A stretch of 64,000 nucleotides of DNA from contig JASGCO010000001.1 in NCBI GenBank assembly GCA_030054095.1, positions 210,831 through 274,830 on the forward strand. Direction: 5' to 3'. Of this stretch, positions 18,230-25,297 are shown one piece after another. The notes beneath the pieces are model-generated. The model ran no database searches. It was given only the letters and a program-made list of their open reading frames with translations, and was not told where the DNA came from. Position 1 is the first letter of the stretch, and each line of letters starts with the position of its first letter. The position numbers were made by a program, and so were the translations under genes. The DNA is from Sediminibacterium sp. Its GTDB lineage: Bacteria; Bacteroidota; Bacteroidia; B-17B0; Aurantibacillaceae.

Positions 18230-18563
18230 CTAACTTATTGCAGATAAACCTCTACTATCTGATCCCCTAAAAAAGCGATTAATTTGTAAAAACGGCGTTG
18301 TAGTGTCAAAAATAGACATTTTACCATTCTTGCACATGTATTCAGATGTATTATTGCCATAGATTAACTCTTCTATTCTGAGTTCAAATGTAATCTGTCC
18401 GCTCTTATCATACAGTGATAACCGTCACATTTTCAAGCAAACAAACATCACTTTCTCTTACTTTAGTCTTATCCTCATTCATCCATTGCGATCCACAATT
18501 TAACCCGGGCATACGACAAATTACACCTGAATTGATGAAGGTCAGTGGCAAAACGAACTTATA
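18230..18563 (-). pseudogene. Possible frameshifted gene remnant
   Basis: On the minus strand the gap upstream of the DUF465 gene reads as two protein-like stretches in neighbouring frames. The first runs from about 18563 ('FVLPLTFINSGVICRMPG') to '..LLENVTVI', and the second continues one base out of frame as 'LYDKSGQITFELRIEELIYG' and ends at a stop at 18230-18232. Joined by a single-base correction near 18420 they give about 110 residues of plausible protein. There is no clear start codon and no family I recognise. It could be chance. Confidence 0.25.
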
Positions 18564-18589
18564 TCATTTTAAACGGAGAAATAGCGTTC

Positions 18590-18597
18590 TATCTTTG
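18590..18597 (+). promoter_or_regulatory. Promoter -7 element for the DUF465 gene
   Basis: TATCTTTG exactly matches the Bacteroidota -7 consensus TAnnTTTG, 59 nt before the ATG at 18657. The -33 TTG element is not clear (only a T-run about 20 nt upstream). Its position argues against an overlapping short plus-strand frame around 18415-18624 being a gene. Confidence 0.5.
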
Positions 18598-18656
18598 ATA
18601 CATAAGCTAGGAAAAGCCAATTAATAAAGAATAATAAACTAATAAAAATAAAAACG

Positions 18657-18890
18657 ATGGAAAAACACGATTTATTACATGAGTTCCCGGAACACAAACA
18701 AAAAATTCACGATTTGAAAGTAAGTAATACACACTTTAAGAAATTGTTCGACGAATACCATGAAGCGGATCATTCCATTCACAGTATCGAAAGTGGCGCT
18801 ACTTCTACAACCGATGAACACCTTAACGAGTTGCGGCTAAAAAGAGTAAATCTGAAAGATAAGCTTTACACCATTATTACAGAAAGCTAA
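18657..18890 (+). CDS. DUF465/YdcH family small coiled-coil protein
   Basis: 77 residues, almost entirely charged helix. 'LLHEFPEHKQKIHDLK.SN.HFKKLFDEYHEAD..IHSIE' and the closing 'LKRVNLKDKLYTII' match the DUF465 (YdcH) pattern of a helical hairpin with a central 'E' and a 'R..LKD.L' end. Function unknown; members are abundant small cytoplasmic proteins, some stress-related. It has its own TAnnTTTG promoter and is followed by about 130 nt of AT-rich sequence with a weak inverted repeat. Confidence 0.85.
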   Translation: MEKHDLLHEFPEHKQKIHDLKVSNTHFKKLFDEYHEADHSIHSIESGATSTTDEHLNELRLKRVNLKDKLYTIITES

Positions 18891-19020
18891 ATCAGGTTCA
18901 TTCACTCGAGCATCGGGAATTTTATCACCACTAACTGATTAATATCAATAATCAGTTTGATTAAGGTCATAAAATTCCCGTTTTATTTTTAAATACTTTG
19001 CTCCACTAAAATTCGATTCT

Positions 19021-20199
19021 ATGCCCATCTATCAAAAACAGGGAACCGTTCCGGCTAAACGGCACGTAGTATTCCGCAAACCCAACGGTGAACTCTATCA
19101 CGAAGAACTTTTCGGAACCGAAGGGTTTTCGAGTACCTCTTCGCTTGTGTATCACCTCAACCCACCCACTATGGTGAAAGAGATTGGGAGAGCTTACTGG
19201 GCAAAGCCAGAAGCCGGATTAGAAGAAAACCTGAAAGCACTCAGCTTTATGGGCTATAATGTAGAACCCGAAACCGATTATCTGCAAAGTCGCAAGGTAT
19301 TCTTTTTTAACGATGACATGCAAATTGGAATTGCCTGTCCTTCGGCATCTATGGATAACTACTTCTTTAAAAATGCCGATTCGGATGAAATTTTATTTAT
19401 TCATAAAGGCAGTGGACGTTGCAAAACCATGTACGGCACTGTTGACTTTGAATATGGCGATTATGTAATTATACCGCGTGGCGTAGTTTACAAACTTGAG
19501 TTTGACACGAGTGATAACAAGATCCTATTCATTGAATCACATAGTCCCGTTCGTACACCAAAACGTTACCGTAACGAATTCGGGCAACTGCTTGAACATT
19601 CACCATTCTGTGAGAGGGATTTTAAACTCCCCCATAGCTTTGAAACCCATGATGAAAAAGGAGATTTTAAAATCATGATCAAAAAAAGAGGGATGATTTA
19701 CCCTTACGTCTATGAAACACACCCCTTCGATCTCATTGGTTGGGACGGTTATGTGTATCCTTACGCGTTCTCCATTTTTAACTTCGAGCCCATTACCGGA
19801 CGCATTCACATGCCGCCTCCGATTCATCAGCAATTTGAAGGACGGAATTTTGTAATCTGTTCATTTGTTCCAAGGCTTTACGACTATCACCCCGATGCTA
19901 TTCCCGCACCATATCATCACAGCAATATAGATGCCGAAGAAATTCTATACTATGTAGATGGCGACTTCATGAGCCGTAATAACATACAAAAAGGTCAGTT
20001 TACACTCCATCCGGCCGGTGTGCCACACGGGCCACACCCCGGAGCAATTGAACGCAGTATTGGTAAAAAAGAAACCAAAGAACTGGCTGTAATGATTGAT
20101 CCTTTTAACCCACTTAAAATAAGTACTGAAGCTCTTAAATACGAAGTAAAAGACTATTACAAATCCTGGCTCAGCAAGCCGGAAAGCGTACAACTCTAA
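19021..20199 (+). CDS. hmgA: Homogentisate 1,2-dioxygenase
   Basis: 392 residues, cupin-fold Fe(II) dioxygenase that opens the ring of homogentisate to maleylacetoacetate in tyrosine/phenylalanine breakdown. The C-terminal iron-site region 'YHHSNIDAEEILYYVDGDF' and 'HPAGVPHGPHPG' carries the His-Glu-His ligands, and 'SGRCKTMYGTVDFEYGDYV' (split motif SGRCKTMYG / VDFEYGDYV) is typical. Shorter than the human enzyme but normal for the bacterial group. hppD follows after 18 nt, placing the two consecutive steps of the pathway in one operon; fumarylacetoacetase is not in the window. Confidence 0.94.
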   Translation: MPIYQKQGTVPAKRHVVFRKPNGELYHEELFGTEGFSSTSSLVYHLNPPTMVKEIGRAYWAKPEAGLEENLKALSFMGYNVEPETDYLQSRKVFFFNDDMQIGIACPSASMDNYFFKNADSDEILFIHKGSGRCKTMYGTVDFEYGDYVIIPRGVVYKLEFDTSDNKILFIESHSPVRTPKRYRNEFGQLLEHSPFCERDFKLPHSFETHDEKGDFKIMIKKRGMIYPYVYETHPFDLIGWDGYVYPYAFSIFNFEPITGRIHMPPPIHQQFEGRNFVICSFVPRLYDYHPDAIPAPYHHSNIDAEEILYYVDGDFMSRNNIQKGQFTLHPAGVPHGPHPGAIERSIGKKETKELAVMIDPFNPLKISTEALKYEVKDYYKSWLSKPESVQL

Positions 20200-20217
20200 A
20201 TTTAAATTTTAAACTCC

Positions 20218-21375
20218 ATGGCAACAGCAGATTTAACACAGGTAAAAAATTACGACTATAGTGGTGAAAAAGTTTTCGAAAAAGCGCAGGACTTTTTACC
20301 AATTAACGGCACCGACTATGTAGAACTCTACGTTGGTAATGCCAAACAAGCAGCGCATTATTACAAAACCGCTTTCGGATTTCAGGAATTAGCCTATGCC
20401 GGATTGGAAACCGGGCTTCGCGACCGCACGTCGTATGTACTGGTGCAGGATAAAATCCGTTTGGTGCTAACTTCACCATTTGATTCAAACAGTGATATCT
20501 CACATCACATCCGCCTTCATGGCGATGGCGTAAAAGTAATTGCCCTTTGGGTGGACGATGCGCGTTCTGCCTATGCCGAGACTATTAAACGCGGTGCCAA
20601 ATCGTACATGGAACCAACAGTAGTCAGTGATGAAAACGGAGAAATCGTAAAGTCTGGTATTCATACCTATGGCGACACGGTACACTTATTTATTGAACGT
20701 AAAAATTACAAGGGCATCTTTATGCCCGGATTCACAGCCTGGCAAACCGAATACCAGCCCGCGCCAACTGGTTTAAAATACATTGACCACATGGTTGGTA
20801 ATGTAGAACTAGGCGCTATGAATCAATGGGCGACATTCTACGCGGATGTAATGGGATTTGCAAATTTGGTAACGTTCGACGATAAAGATATTTCCACTGA
20901 ATATACTGCTTTGATGAGTAAGGTTATGACGAATGGAAACGGACGCATTAAATTCCCAATAAACGAACCCGCCCATGGTAAGAAAAAATCGCAGGTAGAA
21001 GAGTATCTCGATTTTTACAATGGTCCCGGGTGCCAACACATTGCTGTGGCTACTGATAATATTGTTTTTACCATATCCGAAATGCGCAAGCGTGGCGTTG
21101 AATTTTTATACGTTCCCGGAACCTACTACGATACTGTCAAAAACCGTGTAGGTATTATTGAAGAAGATCTTAATGAACTGAAAAAATGGGGAATTATGGT
21201 AGATCGCGATGAAGACGGATACCTTCTACAGATCTTTACAAAACCTGTTGAAGACCGTCCTACTCTCTTCTTTGAAATTATTCAGCGTAAGGGTGCCAAA
21301 TCGTTTGGCAAAGGTAACTTTCAGGCGCTTTTTGAGTCTATAGAAGCAGAACAAGCCAGAAGAGGCACTTTATAA
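20218..21375 (+). CDS. hppD: 4-hydroxyphenylpyruvate dioxygenase
   Basis: 385 residues, two glyoxalase/VOC-type domains. The iron ligands are His in 'YIDHMVGNVE', His in 'GCQHIAVATDNI', and Glu in the C-terminal 'RPTLFFEIIQRKGA', all characteristic. The enzyme converts 4-hydroxyphenylpyruvate to homogentisate, the substrate of the preceding gene. A strong terminator-like hairpin lies 45 nt after the stop, directly before the chorismate mutase gene. Cytoplasmic, soluble. Confidence 0.96.
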   Translation: MATADLTQVKNYDYSGEKVFEKAQDFLPINGTDYVELYVGNAKQAAHYYKTAFGFQELAYAGLETGLRDRTSYVLVQDKIRLVLTSPFDSNSDISHHIRLHGDGVKVIALWVDDARSAYAETIKRGAKSYMEPTVVSDENGEIVKSGIHTYGDTVHLFIERKNYKGIFMPGFTAWQTEYQPAPTGLKYIDHMVGNVELGAMNQWATFYADVMGFANLVTFDDKDISTEYTALMSKVMTNGNGRIKFPINEPAHGKKKSQVEEYLDFYNGPGCQHIAVATDNIVFTISEMRKRGVEFLYVPGTYYDTVKNRVGIIEEDLNELKKWGIMVDRDEDGYLLQIFTKPVEDRPTLFFEIIQRKGAKSFGKGNFQALFESIEAEQARRGTL

Positions 21376-21417
21376 TAACGGAAAGATATACTGGAAAAAC
21401 AAAACAAACAGACAGAT

Positions 21418-21453
21418 AAGCAGGCACCTGTTCACACAGGTGCTTCTGTTTTT
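21418..21453 (+). terminator. Hairpin plus T-run between hppD and chorismate mutase
   Basis: Perfect 8-bp stem GCACCTGT (21424-21431) / ACAGGTGC (21436-21443), loop TCAC, extended at the base by a wobble and further pairs, then GTTTTT at 21448-21453. It looks like a rho-independent terminator for hmgA-hppD. It ends only 2 nt before the ATG at 21456, so it could instead limit or regulate read-through into the next operon. Confidence 0.75.
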
Positions 21454-21455
21454 AA

Positions 21456-21767
21456 ATGAAAAGGGCTAAACAAAATACGCGTCTGGAAGCAACACTATCT
21501 GACCTGCGAAAAAAAATTCATCGGACCGATCAGGCTATACTCGACTTGCTGGTGCAGCGTCATAACCTTAGCATTACTATTGCCGAAGTTAAGCAAGTAC
21601 AACAGGTTCCCATAAGGCAACAAGCCATCTGGAATAAAAAATGTCAGGAACTCACATCTGACTATAGCAGTAAAGGCCTTGATCCTGATTTCATTAAAGC
21701 ATTGCTAACCCTTCTGCACAAAGAATCCGTTCACACACAAAAAGCAGTATTAAAAACCAAAATATGA
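21456..21767 (+). CDS. Stand-alone chorismate mutase (AroQ type)
   Basis: 103 residues of AroQ helical fold. 'LRKKIHRTDQAILDLLVQRHNLSITIAEVKQ' (residues about 14-45, in short motifs LRKKI.R.D..ILDLL..R and IAEVK) holds the active-site Arg and Lys positions of the family. It converts chorismate to prephenate. No prephenate dehydratase or dehydrogenase domain is attached, and none is adjacent. The stop overlaps the U32 gene start by 4 nt (ATGA), giving translational coupling, so its prephenate may serve the neighbouring tRNA-hydroxylation enzyme rather than amino acid synthesis. Confidence 0.82.
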   Translation: MKRAKQNTRLEATLSDLRKKIHRTDQAILDLLVQRHNLSITIAEVKQVQQVPIRQQAIWNKKCQELTSDYSSKGLDPDFIKALLTLLHKESVHTQKAVLKTKI

Positions 21768-23017
21768 AACGAAGCATAGAACTTATGGCGCCAGCCGGAT
21801 CTTACGAGTCGCTGATGGCCGCTATTAAAGCAGGTTGTAACTCGGTTTACTTTGGCGTGGAACAGTTAAACATGCGCGCCAGATCGAGCAACAACTTTAC
21901 ACTTGATGACCTTAAACGTATAGCTTCAATCGGGAAAGAACATCAGGTCAAAACGTATCTTACGCTCAATACCATCTTATACGATCACGATATCTCGTTG
22001 ATGAAAAAAATCATAGATACTGCTAAGGAAAGTGGCATAACAGCTATTATTGCCTCCGATCACGCGGTAATGAACTATGCCCGTAAAGCCGGTGTAGAAA
22101 TTCATATCTCCACACAAGCCAATGTATCTAATATTGATACCGTTGAATTCTACGCTAACTTTGCTGATGTCGTCGTGTTAGCGCGCGAACTCAGTCTGAA
22201 GCAGGTAGCCAATATCAGTCGCGAGATAAAAAGACGACACATTACAGGGCCTTCCGGAAAACTGATAGAAATTGAAATTTTTGCACATGGTGCACTTTGC
22301 ATGGCTGTTTCCGGAAAATGTTACCTGAGTCTTCATTCCCATTTTGCATCCGCTAACAGAGGGGCCTGTATTCAAAACTGCCGACGCAGCTATGTGGTAA
22401 CCGATAAGGAAGACGGCATCGAATTTGAAGTGGACAATGAATTCATCATGTCTGCCAAAGACCTATGTACGATCGACTTTCTACCTCAAATTCTTGAAGC
22501 CGGGGTAAGTGTATTAAAAATTGAAGGACGTGGACGGTCAGTAGATTATGTGCATACAGTTGTTCAATGCTACAACGAAGCCATTGATGCCTGGTTGACC
22601 GGCATTTACTCAAACGAAAAAATAGCGGACTGGAAAAACCGCTTATCCACTGTATTTAACAGAGGATTCTGGGACGGGTACTACCTTGGGCGGAAAATGG
22701 GGGAATGGTGTAATGAAAACGGATCCAAATCTACCAAACGCAAAATCTATCTGGCCAAAGGCATGAAATACTTTGAAAGAGCGGGTGTTGGCGAATTCAA
22801 ATGCGAGTCGCACTCTCTGTCGGTTGGAGATGAAATAATGGTATCCGGTCCCACAACAGGTTGTCTTATTTTTACAGTTGATGGTTTACGGGTAGATAAC
22901 ATTGAAACACCTAAAGTAGAAAAAGGACATACTTTCACATTACGGGTAACTGAAAAAATAAGACCTTCTGACAAACTGTACAAGTTAGTCCCTGAAAAAC
23001 AAAGCATACCAGTATGA
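21764..23017 (+). CDS. U32 family protein, TrhP-like tRNA hydroxylation enzyme
   Basis: 417 residues. N-terminal TIM-barrel-like U32 domain ('ELMAPAGSYESLMAAIKAGCNSVYFG' as ELMAPAGS / AGCNSVYFG), then the iron-sulfur cysteine cluster 'HGALCMAVSGKCYLS' and 'NRGACIQNCRR' (about residues 171-210), then 'DLCTIDFLPQILEAGV' and 'LKIEGRGRS'. These are the features of the TrhP/YegQ and RlhA group, once annotated as collagenases. In E. coli TrhP makes 5-hydroxyuridine at tRNA position 34 and depends on prephenate and iron-sulfur assembly. Overlaps by 4 nt on both sides, with chorismate mutase before and ferredoxin after, which supports a TrhP-like role. Confidence 0.88.
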   Translation: MKRSIELMAPAGSYESLMAAIKAGCNSVYFGVEQLNMRARSSNNFTLDDLKRIASIGKEHQVKTYLTLNTILYDHDISLMKKIIDTAKESGITAIIASDHAVMNYARKAGVEIHISTQANVSNIDTVEFYANFADVVVLARELSLKQVANISREIKRRHITGPSGKLIEIEIFAHGALCMAVSGKCYLSLHSHFASANRGACIQNCRRSYVVTDKEDGIEFEVDNEFIMSAKDLCTIDFLPQILEAGVSVLKIEGRGRSVDYVHTVVQCYNEAIDAWLTGIYSNEKIADWKNRLSTVFNRGFWDGYYLGRKMGEWCNENGSKSTKRKIYLAKGMKYFERAGVGEFKCESHSLSVGDEIMVSGPTTGCLIFTVDGLRVDNIETPKVEKGHTFTLRVTEKIRPSDKLYKLVPEKQSIPV

Positions 23018-23241
23018 TCAAGATTATTCAACAACGGGAGAAATGTATTGGTTGTAACGCTTGCGTTGAAATAGCTGACTACCGCTGGCGTATTTCTACT
23101 AAAGATGGCCGTTGCACATTAATTGGCGGGGTTGACAAAAAAGGGTTTTTCTCTGTTGCAGTGGGAGATGATGAACTTCAGGATAATTTGCGTGCAGCAG
23201 AAAACTGTCCGGTTAACATAATCAAGATTATTCCATTATAA
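23014..23241 (+). CDS. Single-cluster ferredoxin-like protein
   Basis: 75 residues. Cysteines C11-x2-C14-x2-C17 and a fourth Cys at 65 in 'NCPVNII' give one [4Fe-4S] site of the bacterial monocluster ferredoxin type (the usual CP follows the fourth Cys). It overlaps the U32 gene stop by 4 nt. It may donate electrons to, or mature, the iron-sulfur U32 enzyme. Small, acidic to neutral, cytoplasmic. The alternative is an unrelated redox carrier, but strict overlap argues for a shared job. Confidence 0.87.
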   Translation: MIKIIQQREKCIGCNACVEIADYRWRISTKDGRCTLIGGVDKKGFFSVAVGDDELQDNLRAAENCPVNIIKIIPL

Positions 23242-23265
23242 AACCATCGCATATTTAAGTTATTT

Positions 23266-23733
23266 ATGAAATCAACACGCTCATTTCCTTCTATTATAAG
23301 GGTCTCCAAACAGTTTACGTTTGATATGGCACATGCCCTGTATGGACATGATGGATTGTGTAGGAATATACACGGACATACCTATCATTTAACCATAACC
23401 CTTAAAGGCATAGCGCTACAGAATTCCGGTCACCCAAAGGACGGAATGATCATAGACTTCTCCGATCTTAAAGAGATTGTTCAGAAACAGGTACTATACA
23501 ATTTTGACCACGCCTTAGTATTAAACGAAAAATCGCCGCATGCTGAGTTAACCCTATTAAAAAACAGTTTTGATAAAGTTGTTTTAACCCCCTATCAGCC
23601 CACTTGTGAAAATCTACTTCTGGATATTGTAGAAAAACTAACTAACACTTTACCGGAAAATGTTACACTTTGTGCAGTAAGATTAAACGAAACACCCACA
23701 TCGTATGCAGAATGGTTTCTGCAGGATAATTAG
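23266..23733 (+). CDS. queD: 6-pyruvoyl-tetrahydropterin synthase/QueD family protein
   Basis: 155 residues. The zinc site is His in 'FDMAHAL' plus the pair in 'NIHGHTYHLT', with the catalytic Cys in 'LCRNIHGHTY'; 'GMIIDFSDLK' and 'FDHALVLN' and 'PTCENLLLDIVEKL' complete the family pattern. QueD makes 6-carboxytetrahydropterin, the first dedicated queuosine precursor step; queuosine is also a tRNA position-34 modification. It starts 24 nt after the ferredoxin gene in the same direction, so probably one operon. A few QueD homologues have other pterin roles. Confidence 0.87.
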   Translation: MKSTRSFPSIIRVSKQFTFDMAHALYGHDGLCRNIHGHTYHLTITLKGIALQNSGHPKDGMIIDFSDLKEIVQKQVLYNFDHALVLNEKSPHAELTLLKNSFDKVVLTPYQPTCENLLLDIVEKLTNTLPENVTLCAVRLNETPTSYAEWFLQDN

Positions 23734-23814
23734 AGCCGCTATTTCAATCCGGCATATTTCTTTTATCAGTTTTAAAACTGATTTTCAAAGCAATTACTAT
23801 ACCAGAGAATCCCT

Positions 23815-23822
23815 TAACTTTG
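23815..23822 (+). promoter_or_regulatory. Promoter -7 element for the CoA-transferase gene
   Basis: TAACTTTG matches TAnnTTTG, 25 nt before the ATG at 23848. No clean -33 TTG at the expected spacing. The short leader fits the Bacteroidota pattern. Confidence 0.5.
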
Positions 23823-23847
23823 TACCCCATAAAACAGGAACTTTATT

Positions 23848-25137
23848 ATGAAAATTGATGTGCAGTACTGCAGCCCGGAAACAGCACTTTCCGCCATTCA
23901 AAATAACAACCGTGTATTTATACATGGAAGTGCACAAACGCCTACCTATTTACTCGATTATCTAGCACAAACCAAAGACCGTTTTAAAAATGTCGAATTA
24001 GTCTTTATTTCACTTCAGGGTCATATAAGCCTGGCCAGTCCTGAAACCGCGTCACATTTTCATCTTAATAGTCTTTTTGTAAGCGAACCCGTTCGCGAGG
24101 CGGTAAATCAAGGTTACGCCGATTTCGTTCCAGTGTTTCTAAGCGAAATCCCTGATCTATTTAACAAACAAATCATGCCCCTGGATGTTGCTATCGTTCA
24201 GGTGAGTCCTCCTGATGCCCATGGCTATTGCAGTTTAGGTGCCAGTGTAGATATAGCCAGAAGTGCGGTAAACAATGCCAAAGCAATTATAGCGTTGGTA
24301 AACCCGAATGTACCCCGTACACATGGCGACAGCATGGTACACAGCGTACGGTTTGCTAAAATGGTTTATCACGAGGCGCCTTTACCCGAAGTAGATTACG
24401 GGAGTAAAGTAGGCACCGAAGAATTAAAAATAGGTGAAATTATTGCCGGTATGATTGAGGACGGCAGCACTCTGCAAATGGGAATTGGTACTATACCGGA
24501 TGCTGTTTTAAAATGCCTAGGCAATCACAAAAATCTTGGGGTGCATACTGAAATGTGCAGTGACGGGATCATTTCCCTCTTTGAGAAAGACGTTATTAAT
24601 AACAGTAAAAAAATTATTCATCCTTACAAAACAGTTACCGGTTTTGCGTTGGGGACTAAAAAGCTATATGATTACATTCACGACAATACCGCATTTGCCT
24701 TTTTGGATATAGATTATGTGAATGATCCGCATGTGATAAGGAGGAATCCAAAAGTAATTGCTATTAACAGTGCTATTGAAATTGATCTGAGCGGTCAGGT
24801 ATGCAGCGACAGTATAGGAACCACACAATACAGCGGCATTGGCGGACAAATGGACTTTATGAGAGGAGCCGCTTTAAGCGACGGTGGAAAACCTATTATA
24901 GCTATTACCAGCCGTACCAAAAAAGGACAAAGCCGTATTGTGCCCACTTTAAAAAGCGGAGCTGGCGTTGTTACCAGTCGGGGACACGTTCATTATGTAG
25001 TTACTGAATATGGCATTGCTTACCTTTTTGGGAAAAATCTAAGACAACGCGCCAAAGCCCTTATTGACATCGCACATCCTGATGACAGAGAAATGCTGGA
25101 AAAAGCGGCATTTGAACGATTCAAAGTATTTCACTAA
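23848..25137 (+). CDS. Acetyl-CoA hydrolase/transferase family (4-hydroxybutyrate CoA-transferase-like)
   Basis: 429 residues in two Rossmann-type CoA-transferase domains. Catalytic Glu lies in 'GVHTEMCSDG' (about residue 234), and 'GIGGQMDFMRGA' with 'PTLKSGAGVVTSRGHVHYVVTEYG' (short parts: SGAGVVTSRGHVHY) is the family signature. Such enzymes swap CoA between acetyl-CoA and acids such as 4-hydroxybutyrate, succinate or propionate. Substrate not determinable. Monocistronic: own -7 element upstream and a strong terminator 22 nt after the stop. Confidence 0.9.
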   Translation: MKIDVQYCSPETALSAIQNNNRVFIHGSAQTPTYLLDYLAQTKDRFKNVELVFISLQGHISLASPETASHFHLNSLFVSEPVREAVNQGYADFVPVFLSEIPDLFNKQIMPLDVAIVQVSPPDAHGYCSLGASVDIARSAVNNAKAIIALVNPNVPRTHGDSMVHSVRFAKMVYHEAPLPEVDYGSKVGTEELKIGEIIAGMIEDGSTLQMGIGTIPDAVLKCLGNHKNLGVHTEMCSDGIISLFEKDVINNSKKIIHPYKTVTGFALGTKKLYDYIHDNTAFAFLDIDYVNDPHVIRRNPKVIAINSAIEIDLSGQVCSDSIGTTQYSGIGGQMDFMRGAALSDGGKPIIAITSRTKKGQSRIVPTLKSGAGVVTSRGHVHYVVTEYGIAYLFGKNLRQRAKALIDIAHPDDREMLEKAAFERFKVFH

Positions 25138-25158
25138 ACGCTATTGTTAAAAGAATTC

Positions 25159-25190
25159 AATCCGGATAATTACACTATCCGGATTTTTTT
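25159..25190 (+). terminator. Rho-independent terminator after the CoA-transferase
   Basis: Perfect 10-bp stem AATCCGGATA (25159-25168) / TATCCGGATT (25176-25185), 7-nt loop, then a T-run to 25190. Confidence 0.9.
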
Positions 25191-25270
25191 ATCCTACCGC
25201 TTAACCTTCAGATAACACTTCTTTTACTTAAACTTAAATCTGTGGTAATAGCAATCACACAAAGAGTCGC

Positions 25271-25278
25271 CAACTTTG
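25271..25278 (+). promoter_or_regulatory. Likely promoter -7 element of the T9SS cargo gene
   Basis: CAACTTTG differs from TAnnTTTG at one base and lies 20 nt before the ATG at 25298. Weak call, based on similarity to the preceding promoter. Confidence 0.3.
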
Positions 25279-25297
25279 CTCCATTAAATTATTTAAC

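Noticed and set aside
18415-18624. A 69-residue open frame on the plus strand
   Set aside because: It overlaps an exact TAnnTTTG promoter for the DUF465 gene, has no coherent domain, and the opposite strand looks more protein-like.
23014-23241. Reading the ferredoxin as an electron donor for a P450 or nitroreductase
   Set aside because: No such partner gene is nearby; the 4-nt overlap with the U32 gene makes the tRNA-modification link simpler.
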